Source: Lujinxingia vulgaris
GTDB taxonomy: Bacteria > Myxococcota_A > Bradymonadia > Bradymonadales > Bradymonadaceae
Direction of reading: 5' to 3'
DNA length: 64,000 nucleotides
Assembly: GCF_007997015.1 (NCBI RefSeq)
Contig: NZ_VOSM01000005.1
Location: forward strand, 339,070 to 403,069
The notes under the pieces were generated by a model. That model did not search any database. It saw only the letters and a list, made by a program, of their open reading frames with translations, and had not been told where the DNA came from. Shown here one piece after another: positions 27,530 through 35,130 of this stretch; position 1 is the stretch's first letter, and every line of letters begins with the position of its first letter. Made by a program: the position numbers and the translations under genes.

Positions 27530-28615
27530 ATGAAGTTTTTGACTCTTCCCTCACTCTCCAACCTGACTCGAAAGCCCCTGCGCACCCTGGCTCACCTCAG
27601 CGGCGCCTCGCTGCTGATGCTCGCGTTGAGCGCTGGCGCGGCGAGCGCCCAGGACTTTGAGTACCGCGTTAACAACCGCGTGCAGGTCGGCCAGGGCCAA
27701 CCCTCGCTTACCCTGCGCTCTCCGGCGGCGCTGAGCGACGCCGAGCTCACCTTTAAGCGCTCCGACGGCCACACCACCACCCGGCGGCTGGGGAGCCTTG
27801 AGCGCGGTGAGGTCAAAGAGGTGATCATCGAGCAGCCCCCGGGAACTTTTGATTACACCGTCACCCTGCGCGCAAAAGACATCGACGGGGAGCCGGTGGA
27901 GTTCGAGCTCACCTTTGACGTCGCCTACACCGAAGCGCTCAAAGTCGAGGTGGACACCGACGAGGTTGAGCTCGGCCAGGGCCGCCTGCCCATTCACGTC
28001 AACCGCCCGGTGGAGAAGGTTGAGATCGAGTTTTTTGACGCCAACAACCGCCCCCTGGGCACGCACACCTCGCAGCATCGGGGGGCCAGCGGCAACATCG
28101 AGCTTCGCTTTGAAGTCCCCGAGGGCGATCTGGCCGCGCTGCGCGTGGCCGTACACGACACCGAGGGGTTCTGGGAGTCCTTCATCCTGGAGCCTTTCTG
28201 GGTCGAGATTCCTCACCAGAGCGTGGTCTTCGACAGCGGGGAACACACCTGGCAGGACGCTGAGTTGCCCAAGCTCACCGAGACTCTGGAGCGCGTGCAG
28301 GAGGCGATGCGCGCCCACCGCGACAAGGGCCTGCAGATGCAGCTCTACATCGCCGGGTACACCGACACGGTGGGTAACGCGTCGAGCAACCAGGAGCTCT
28401 CGGAGCGCCGCGCCCGCGCCATCGGCCGCTGGTTCGCCGCACAGGGCCTCGACATCCCGGTCTTTTATCAGGGGTTCGGCGAGTCGGTGTTGGCGAAATC
28501 TACGCCGGATGAGACGGCGGAGGAGGCCAACCGACGCGCCATCTACATCCTGGGTAATGGCGCGCCGCCCACCTCCTCGGAGATCCCCCGCTCCCGCTGG
28601 CAACGCGTGCGCTGA
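27530..28615 (+). CDS. OmpA-family periplasmic or outer-membrane protein
   Basis: Protein of 361 residues. A signal peptide ends AASAQD, followed by two or three beta-sandwich-like segments (about 30-230) and then an OmpA C-terminal peptidoglycan-binding domain: QLYIAGYTDTVGN, NQELSERRARAIGRWF and the final NRRAIYIL match its peptidoglycan-contacting positions. It probably tethers the outer envelope to the cell wall. The start is at 27530, where MKFLTLPSL begins the signal peptide. The next gene is an L,D-transpeptidase, which fits a cell-wall theme. Confidence 0.85.
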   Translation: MKFLTLPSLSNLTRKPLRTLAHLSGASLLMLALSAGAASAQDFEYRVNNRVQVGQGQPSLTLRSPAALSDAELTFKRSDGHTTTRRLGSLERGEVKEVIIEQPPGTFDYTVTLRAKDIDGEPVEFELTFDVAYTEALKVEVDTDEVELGQGRLPIHVNRPVEKVEIEFFDANNRPLGTHTSQHRGASGNIELRFEVPEGDLAALRVAVHDTEGFWESFILEPFWVEIPHQSVVFDSGEHTWQDAELPKLTETLERVQEAMRAHRDKGLQMQLYIAGYTDTVGNASSNQELSERRARAIGRWFAAQGLDIPVFYQGFGESVLAKSTPDETAEEANRRAIYILGNGAPPTSSEIPRSRWQRVR

Positions 28616-28707
28616 AATCTACCCCCCGACAGGCGCGCGGCGAGCTAAGATCGGATGTTTGTTGAGGATTTTTTATCCTGACGGATGCGATCGCTGCTTT
28701 ACTTTAC

Positions 28708-28729
28708 AGAAAAGCGGATCAGCTTTTCT
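28708..28729 (+). terminator. Hairpin after the OmpA-family gene
   Basis: AGAAAAGC pairs with GCTTTTCT around GGATCA, followed by TAATCTTTC. It lies 93 bp after the stop and is a plausible intrinsic terminator. Confidence 0.55.
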
Positions 28730-28819
28730 TAATCTTTCGCAGCCCCTGGTTTATACTTCTTAAGCATTCCAGCCGCCTCTTCGGCCCTCTTACCGCGCCT
28801 CTCGGGCGCCCCGACACCC

Positions 28820-31330
28820 ATGAACTTCGATACCCCGCATCGCGCCCCTCACTCGCTGCGCCGCCTGGCGATGGGACTTCTGGCCTCGTCCATCTTCGCC
28901 CTGAGCGCCTGCTCCGAGCCCACCATTGAGCCGGCGGCCGCCCAGAGCTACACCGCCGAGTGGGCCCCCACGCTCGAAGACGCCCTGCGCGAGAAGAGCG
29001 CCTCGGCCGCCGCAAGTCAGGCCCTCAAAGGCGCCTTTGAGAAGGGCGATGAGGCTGGCCAGAAGAGCGGTGAGCCCCCCTATGCGACCCTGGTCAACCA
29101 GATCTACCGCGAGCGGGAGTATGAGCCCGCGCTGGTCAAAAACGCCACACTGACCCCGGCCGGCGAAGCGCTCTGGAACGCCCTGCAGCTTGTCGAAGAT
29201 CATCAGCTCGACGCCGTCCCCTACCGCCTCGATGAGCTGGCCCGCCTCTTTGAAGAGCTTGAGAGCAGAAAGCAGGCCTACGCCGACTTCGAAGGCCTCA
29301 AACCCACCGAGGCCGAGGTCGCCGCGGCCACCGCCTGGCTCACCGAGCAGCCCGTCTCCACCTTTGCGCTCACCGAAGAGAGCCACCCGCAGCTCACCGA
29401 CGCTCTGCTCAACGCCCCCGAAGGCCAGCGCCTCAATGAGGCCCTGAAGGCCTACGAGGAGAAGTCCGCCGACGTGATTGCCATCGAGGCCAAACTCGAG
29501 CGCCTGCTGGCCCTGGGCCTTGCCCGCTATGCCCGCGAGCTGCGCTACTTCCGCCTCAAAGAGATCTTTGTGCACGAGCGCCACTGGGATGAGTACAACG
29601 AGCCCGACAGCCGCTCTACGCGTCCCGACAAGGCCAAAGGCCCCTTCCGCGCCGGCCAGGTCTGGCGCCAGGCCTCCCATGTGGCCACCGAGATGGCCAA
29701 CCGCCGCAAAGACGAGATTTTCAATCAGGGGATTCAGGATACGCTCAGCGCGCTTATCGCCACCGAGTCCCTGGAAGACGCGCAGCGCGTGATCGACGGC
29801 CTGCCCCCGCAAAACCCGCAGTATATGGGCCTGGTCAACGCCTTCCGCCGCTACCGCGACATCGTCGAGGCCGGCGGCTGGCAAGAGGTCCCCACGCCGC
29901 GCTCGCTTAAGCCCGGGCAGCGCTCCGAGGCCGTCACCCACCTCAAGCAGCGCCTGCGCATTGAGGGCTTTTATCCTGAAGACGCCCCCATCGACGAGCA
30001 TTACGACGAGGCGCTGGAGGAGGCGGTGCGCGAGTACCAGCACACCCACCAGATGGTCGCCAACGGCCGGCCCCATAACGTCTTCTGGTACTCGGTCAAC
30101 GTGCCCGCGGAGCGCCGTCTTCAGCAGATCGCGCGCAACATCAAGCGCTGGCACTCCACCAACACCCGCCACGCCGAAGACGACTCCTACGTCTTTATCA
30201 ACATCCCCGACTTCAACGTCGAACTCTGGAAAGAGCAGGAGCGCAGGCTGCGCTTTGCCGTCGTCGTGGGCAACAACAACAAAGAGGTCAACCCCCTCAC
30301 CGGCGAAGAAGAGCGCGCCAACCAGACGCCCACCGTCTCCGCCTACATCGACCGCATCATCTACAACCCCTACTGGAACGTCACCCCGCGCATCCGCGCC
30401 GAGTCGATCCTCCCCGAAGTCAAAAAGCAGGTCATGGGCGGCTACGCGGCGCGCTTGAGCAACATGCTCAAGTCCGCCACCGCCCGACCCACATCCGCTC
30501 CCACGCAGGGCGTCTTCCGCCCGAACTTGCTCGGCTCACAGCCCGGCGCCGCTCCGTCGACCGCCGCCCCTCAGCGCGAAGCCGGGATGGTGGGGCGCCC
30601 TCCTCAAGAAGATGCTTCTGCCCAGGCCGCCAACGCGCCGGTCGACCAGCCTGCGCGCGCACCGGCCGCCGGCGACCCCGATGATGGTCCCGCCATCCCC
30701 GTCGCCCCCGAACCCGTCGATCTTCTGGAGTCGCTCACCACCATGCGCTCCACCGAGACCGGCCGCACCCGCGCCTTCAAAAGCGATCTTCTCCAGCGCA
30801 TCATCAACCACCACTTCCCCGGTGAGGATGGCGCTGCACGCTTCAAGGCCCAGTTCCCCTACCTGGACCCGGCCACCGGCATCGTCGACGTCTCGGTGAC
30901 CAACCCCGACCACATCCCCTCCTGGTACGAGGAGAACCGCTACGAGGTCGCCTTCCCCGGCCGCACGTGGGAGTACGTGCGCATGCTCCCCGGCGAAGAT
31001 AATGCTCTGGGTTTTGTAAAAATCATCTTCCCGAACCTTCACGACATCTACCTGCACGACACCCCCCATAAGCCCCTCTTCTCCCAGCCGGTGCGCGGCT
31101 ACAGCCACGGCTGCATCCGCATGGAGCAGCCCCTGACCATGGCCGAAGCCCTGCTGGAACTCGACGGCCAGGATCCCAACGTCGACCGCATCCTCGAAGG
31201 CGGCGAATACACCCCCATCTTCCTCACCCACCAGGTGCCGGTGCACATCGAGTACTACACCGTGAGCGTCGACGATGAGGGCCGCCCCCACTTCCTGGCC
31301 GACGTTTACGGCTACGACGAAGAGAGCTAA
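28820..31330 (+). CDS. L,D-transpeptidase (YcbB/LdtD-like) lipoprotein with a disordered insert
   Basis: Protein of 836 residues. A lipobox gives Cys31 (ALSAC). A peptidoglycan-binding domain lies near 360-410 (LKPGQRSEAVTHLKQRLR). The YkuD catalytic domain follows with NIPDFNVELW and NPYWNVTPRI. The active-site motif YSHGCIRM falls near residue 758-765, with the nucleophile Cys. Between NPYWNVTPRI and the active site is a Pro/Ala/Gln-rich insert of roughly 100 residues (about 550-640) that is not part of the usual fold. It forms 3-3 cross-links or attaches proteins to peptidoglycan. It is linked by position with the upstream OmpA-type protein. Confidence 0.88.
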   Translation: MNFDTPHRAPHSLRRLAMGLLASSIFALSACSEPTIEPAAAQSYTAEWAPTLEDALREKSASAAASQALKGAFEKGDEAGQKSGEPPYATLVNQIYREREYEPALVKNATLTPAGEALWNALQLVEDHQLDAVPYRLDELARLFEELESRKQAYADFEGLKPTEAEVAAATAWLTEQPVSTFALTEESHPQLTDALLNAPEGQRLNEALKAYEEKSADVIAIEAKLERLLALGLARYARELRYFRLKEIFVHERHWDEYNEPDSRSTRPDKAKGPFRAGQVWRQASHVATEMANRRKDEIFNQGIQDTLSALIATESLEDAQRVIDGLPPQNPQYMGLVNAFRRYRDIVEAGGWQEVPTPRSLKPGQRSEAVTHLKQRLRIEGFYPEDAPIDEHYDEALEEAVREYQHTHQMVANGRPHNVFWYSVNVPAERRLQQIARNIKRWHSTNTRHAEDDSYVFINIPDFNVELWKEQERRLRFAVVVGNNNKEVNPLTGEEERANQTPTVSAYIDRIIYNPYWNVTPRIRAESILPEVKKQVMGGYAARLSNMLKSATARPTSAPTQGVFRPNLLGSQPGAAPSTAAPQREAGMVGRPPQEDASAQAANAPVDQPARAPAAGDPDDGPAIPVAPEPVDLLESLTTMRSTETGRTRAFKSDLLQRIINHHFPGEDGAARFKAQFPYLDPATGIVDVSVTNPDHIPSWYEENRYEVAFPGRTWEYVRMLPGEDNALGFVKIIFPNLHDIYLHDTPHKPLFSQPVRGYSHGCIRMEQPLTMAEALLELDGQDPNVDRILEGGEYTPIFLTHQVPVHIEYYTVSVDDEGRPHFLADVYGYDEES

Positions 31331-31379
31331 CACCACCTCGTCGTCGATCTTTTCATTTCTTTGCTGCAGAGCCGTACCC

Positions 31380-32117
31380 ATGGCCACCAAACAACGCCTC
31401 GACCTCTTGCTGGTCGAGCGCGAGCTCGTCGAGACCCGCACCCGCGCCCAGGCCCGCATCATGGCCGGTGACGTCTTCGTCAACGGCCAGCGCGTCGACA
31501 AAGCCGGCACCCGCATTCCCCTCGATGCCCCCATCGAGCTCAAGGGAGACGAGCTCCCCTACGTCTCCCGCGGCGGCCTCAAACTCAAAGCCGCCCTCGA
31601 CGCCTTCGGCTACGACTGCACCGACAAAGTCGTCATCGACGTCGGCGCCTCCACCGGCGGCTTTACCGACTGCGTCCTCCAGGAAGGCGCCCTCAAAGTC
31701 TTTGCCGTCGACGTCGGCTACGGCCAGCTCGCCTGGAAACTCCGCCAGGACCCCCGCGTCATCAACATGGAACGCCAGAACATCCGCCACCTGGCCCCCG
31801 ACGCCCTCGACGCCTCCTGCGACCTGGCCGTGATCGACTGCTCCTTCATCTCGCTCGATCTCGTCCTGCCCGCCACCCTCCCCTTCCTCTCCCCCACCGC
31901 CGACCTCATCACGCTCATCAAACCCCAGTTCGAAGTCGGCCCCGACAACGTCGGCAAAGGCGGCGTTGTCCGCGACACCCAGGCTCGCCAGGACGCCATC
32001 GAACGCGTCATCGCTCAGGCACTCGCCAGCGGCATGCACTTCGTAAAAGGCATCGACTGCCCCGTCCACGGCCCGGCCGGAAATGTCGAATATCTCGCAT
32101 GGTTCACCCGTGCCTAG
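31380..32117 (+). CDS. tlyA: TlyA-family rRNA 2'-O-methyltransferase (hemolysin A-like)
   Basis: Protein of 245 residues. An N-terminal S4 RNA-binding domain (QRLDLLLVERELVETRTRAQ) is followed by a FtsJ-type methyltransferase with the SAM motif VIDVGASTGGFTDCVLQ and YVSRGGLKL before it. TlyA methylates 16S and 23S rRNA and sets capreomycin sensitivity in mycobacteria. The ATG at 31380 gives the standard N-terminus; the earlier frame has no support. Length is typical. The stop codon lies within a repeat (family 2 copy C). Confidence 0.93.
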   Translation: MATKQRLDLLLVERELVETRTRAQARIMAGDVFVNGQRVDKAGTRIPLDAPIELKGDELPYVSRGGLKLKAALDAFGYDCTDKVVIDVGASTGGFTDCVLQEGALKVFAVDVGYGQLAWKLRQDPRVINMERQNIRHLAPDALDASCDLAVIDCSFISLDLVLPATLPFLSPTADLITLIKPQFEVGPDNVGKGGVVRDTQARQDAIERVIAQALASGMHFVKGIDCPVHGPAGNVEYLAWFTRA

Positions 32118-32218
32118 CGCACCCAGGACAACGCCAGCGACGTCGCTGCGTCGTCGCCGGTAGCTAAAGCTACAGCTTCATCCCTGCCTCCTTGCTGGAC
32201 GTCGCCCTGGATGCGCTC
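32111..32218 (-). repeat. Structured repeat family 2, copy C
   Basis: Read leftward, this sequence matches the two copies at 47092-47320 (GAGCGCATCCAGGGCG start, CGACGACGCAGCGAC core). It overlaps the tlyA stop codon. The small inner stem here is GTAGC/GCTAC with a TTTA loop (32160-32173). It is one part of the 560-bp gap to 32677; the remainder is the 91-bp tandem repeat and unremarkable sequence. Confidence 0.75.
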
Positions 32219-32335
32219 GGGTTGGGGAATTTGCGGGTGATTATTCGGCGTCGTCCGACCTGATGGCGCTCGGGTTTAAACATATGCGGGTGATCAACCT
32301 GCGACATGCCCGTAAAGCGAGCCCCCCATCGCACG

Positions 32336-32597
32336 CACAAATCGCCCAACATCGCGAGCCCCGGCGCCCCTCAACCACCCAACCCCACAACCTCCTAACC
32401 ACAAAACGCACCCCACCAGACGCCCTCACAAATCGACCAACTTCGCAAACCCCGGCGCCCCTCAACCCCACAACCCCATAACCCCCTGACCACAAAACGC
32501 ACCCCACCAGACGCCCTCACAAATCTCCCAACGTCGCGAACCCCGGCGTCCCTCAACCACACAACCCCACAACCTCCTAACCACCCCGCGCTCCCCC
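32336..32597. repeat. 91-bp tandem repeat, almost three units
   Basis: CACAAATC begins units at 32336, 32427 and 32518, an exact period of 91 bp. Each unit has CCCCGGCG, CTCAACC and CACAAAACGCACCCCAC-type segments. Period 91 is not divisible by three, so it cannot encode a repeated peptide in a single frame. It lies in a gene-poor gap before the phosphodiesterase gene. Units differ at several positions. Function unknown. Confidence 0.85.
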
Positions 32598-32677
32598 CAA
32601 CCCGGCACCTTGCGTGCGGAAGACAACTTCGCCACTATGCCCGCGTCCGCAACACCCCTCTCCCCACCGAGCCTCCC

Positions 32678-34024
32678 ATGACCTCCCCCACCCGCGCGCT
32701 GGCGTTGGCCCTCCTGGCCGCCCTCCTCCTGGCCGCCCCGGCCTGCTCCTCCTCGCCAGCCGAAGACACCCCCGACGCCCCGGGCTTTGAGACCGAAGAG
32801 CCCGACGCGACCGAAGAGCCCGACGCGACCGAAGAGCCCGACGGCGACGACACCACCCCTGATCCGGTCAGCGGAGACACCCCGCTGATCCTCATCGGCT
32901 TCGATGGTTTTCGCCCTGACTACCTCGCACTGGCCCCCACGCCAAACTTCGATCGCCTCATCGCCCAGGGCGTTGTCGCCGACTCGCTTGAGCCGGTTTT
33001 TCCCACCAAGACCTTTGTGAACCTCTACTCGATCGTCACCGGTCTCTACGCTGAGAACCACGGGATTGTGGGCAACACCGTCTGGGACGCCGACTCCGGA
33101 AGGTTTACTACCGACAACCTTCTAACAATGAGAAAGGCCGAGCTTCAGGGCCAGTCTCGCTGGTGGGGTGGTGAACCCATCTGGATCACGGCCGAGAAGC
33201 AGGGCAAACGCGCCGGCACCTACTTCTGGGTGGGCTCCGAGGCCGAGATCAATGGTGTACGACCTTCGGAGTGGGTTCCTTATGATTATCAAACCCCCAA
33301 CCGGGAACGAATCGACGGTGTTGTGGAATGGTTAAGCAGCGACGAGCCGGTCGACTTCGCCACCCTCTACTTCTCTGACCTTGACGGCGTCGGCCACGAC
33401 CAGGGCCCACGCGGGTCGCGACTTTTTAATGAGTTGCAGGAGGCCGACGCCAACCTGGGCTACCTCATCGACGAGCTGGAGGCGGCAGGCATCTGGCCCA
33501 ACGTCAACATCGTCATCGTCAGCGACCACGGCATGACCGCGCTGGACGAAGACAAAGTGATCCGCATCGACCAAATTATTAATATGAACGATGTTTTCAT
33601 CCTGGAGCAGTCGCCGGTGGCCACCCTTATCCCCGACGCCGGCAAAGCTGACGAGGTCTACCAGGCGCTCAAAGCCGCCGAAGAGAACTACACCGTCTAT
33701 CGCAAAGAAGATCTTCCCGAGCGTCTGCGCTACTCCAACCACGAACGCATCCCCGAGATCATTGTCATCGCCGACCCGCCTTACTCAATTTTCCACGATT
33801 ATGGTCAGGACTGGGAGTTCAAACCAGGCGGCCACGGCTACGACCCTGAATTTCAGGAGATGCACGGCTTCTTCGCCGCCTCTGGCCCCGACTTTAAGCA
33901 GGGCCTGCAAAGTGAGACGCTGAAGATCGTGGATCTCTACGCCCTGATGGCCCATCTTCTGGCGCTGGAGCCCGCCCAACACGACGGCGATCTCTCGCGC
34001 ATCGACCATATCCTGGCCGACTGA
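32678..34024 (+). CDS. Type I phosphodiesterase/nucleotide pyrophosphatase lipoprotein
   Basis: Protein of 448 residues. Signal peptide with lipobox (LAAPAC), then an acidic linker with the repeated unit EPDATE. The ectonucleotide phosphodiesterase fold has LILIGFDGFRPDYL (metal ligand Asp), VFPTKTFVNLYSIVTGLYAE with the nucleophile Thr, FSDLDGVGHDQG, and VIVSDHGMTALD (metal site). HGYDPEFQEMHGFF gives the last His. The protein probably hydrolyses phosphodiester or nucleotide substrates at the cell surface; it has all catalytic positions. The next gene is a TetR regulator 84 bp downstream. Confidence 0.9.
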   Translation: MTSPTRALALALLAALLLAAPACSSSPAEDTPDAPGFETEEPDATEEPDATEEPDGDDTTPDPVSGDTPLILIGFDGFRPDYLALAPTPNFDRLIAQGVVADSLEPVFPTKTFVNLYSIVTGLYAENHGIVGNTVWDADSGRFTTDNLLTMRKAELQGQSRWWGGEPIWITAEKQGKRAGTYFWVGSEAEINGVRPSEWVPYDYQTPNRERIDGVVEWLSSDEPVDFATLYFSDLDGVGHDQGPRGSRLFNELQEADANLGYLIDELEAAGIWPNVNIVIVSDHGMTALDEDKVIRIDQIINMNDVFILEQSPVATLIPDAGKADEVYQALKAAEENYTVYRKEDLPERLRYSNHERIPEIIVIADPPYSIFHDYGQDWEFKPGGHGYDPEFQEMHGFFAASGPDFKQGLQSETLKIVDLYALMAHLLALEPAQHDGDLSRIDHILAD

Positions 34025-34107
34025 GCCTGACTTTTCTGTCTCAACTGAGGTAAGGGGGTTGAGAATCCTCAGCGCCCGAGCCCGACTCTCTTTCTTTTGG
34101 AGCCCCG

Positions 34108-34812
34108 ATGAGTGCCCAGCGACAACGCCGACAGGCCCGCCGCGATGAACGCCGCGAAGAGCTCAAGCAGGCCGCCATCGAAGTCTTCCACGAGCACGGC
34201 TACCACGCCGCGCGCGTCTCCCAGATCGTCAAAAAAGTCGGTGTCGCCCAGGGCACCTTCTACCTCTACTTTGAGGGTAAGCAGCAGCTCTTCTCCGAGA
34301 TCATCAGCGACTTTCTCGAGATGGTCGTCACCACCGTGGCCAGCTGGGAGCCCGGCGCGATCGACTCCCGCGAGGATCTTCGCGAGGAGCTCACCCGGGT
34401 CGGCCTGATGCTCACCGAGGAGCTTTTGAGAAACGAGCTCTCCACCGCCATCTTCTTCAACGAAGCGATGGCCGTGGCCCCGGAGATCAACGAGCTTATC
34501 CGCCATTTCTACGAGACGCTCCAGGCGATGCTCTCCGACTTCAACCGCATTCTCTGCCAGCGCGGGCTCATCGCCCCGATGGACTTTACCATCCTGGGCT
34601 CGATGACCATCGGCATGGTTGAGCGCGTGATCCTCGAGCGCGTCGTCTACGGCACACTCAAAGACGCCGAGCCCCGCGCCATTGTCGATCACCTGATCAT
34701 GCACTTCTTAGCGGGCACCATCGAGCCCATCGGGGAGCCGGCCAGCGCCGGCCAGCCGGTAGCACTCGACCGCACGGAGACGTCCGACAACGCCGCCCCC
34801 ACCGAGGTCTAA
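34108..34812 (+). CDS. TetR-family transcriptional regulator
   Basis: Protein of 234 residues. The N-terminal TetR HTH is clear: RREELKQAAIEVFHEHGYHA and VAQGTFYLYFEGKQQLF. The C-terminal ligand-binding domain is helical with a hydrophobic core. Ligand unknown. The start at 34108 follows GGAG at five bases. The stop of this gene and the start of cutA are three bases apart, so the two are likely co-transcribed. Its target may be the same operon. Confidence 0.9.
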   Translation: MSAQRQRRQARRDERREELKQAAIEVFHEHGYHAARVSQIVKKVGVAQGTFYLYFEGKQQLFSEIISDFLEMVVTTVASWEPGAIDSREDLREELTRVGLMLTEELLRNELSTAIFFNEAMAVAPEINELIRHFYETLQAMLSDFNRILCQRGLIAPMDFTILGSMTIGMVERVILERVVYGTLKDAEPRAIVDHLIMHFLAGTIEPIGEPASAGQPVALDRTETSDNAAPTEV

Positions 34813-34815
34813 GCC

Positions 34816-35130
34816 ATGGTCCGCGTCGTCCTCTGCAACTGCCCCCCTGAAGACGCCAACCGCCTTGCGCGCCAGCTCGTCGAAGAGCGCCTGGCCGCCT
34901 GCGTCAACGTCATCCCCGGGGTCACCAGTTTTTATATGTGGGACGACGAGCTCTGCGAAGATCAGGAGCACACCCTGCTGATCAAGACCACCGAGGAGCG
35001 CTACCCCGAGCTCTCCCGACGCCTGGCCGAGCTGCACCCCTACAGCGTGCCCGAAGACATCGCCCTGGACAGCGCCCGCGTGGCCGCCGCCTATCACAGT
35101 TGGGTTCATGAAACGCTCTCTGACACCTGA
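34816..35130 (+). CDS. cutA: CutA1-family divalent cation tolerance protein
   Basis: Protein of 104 residues. LVEERLAACVNVIPGVTSFY and EDQEHTLLIKTTEE are the CutA1 signatures, and the length is normal. Members form a stable trimer; a role in copper tolerance is proposed but weakly supported. It overlaps the following gene by 23 bp, which suggests coupled translation. Confidence 0.93.
   Translation: MVRVVLCNCPPEDANRLARQLVEERLAACVNVIPGVTSFYMWDDELCEDQEHTLLIKTTEERYPELSRRLAELHPYSVPEDIALDSARVAAAYHSWVHETLSDT

Noticed and set aside
32336..32597. CRISPR array
   Set aside because: Period of 91 bp with no constant repeat plus unique spacer pattern; units are similar over the full length, so it is a tandem repeat.
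32462..33061. Leftward open frame over the tandem repeat and the phosphodiesterase 5' end
   Set aside because: Low-complexity Gly/Arg product caused by the repeat; overlaps a well-supported gene.
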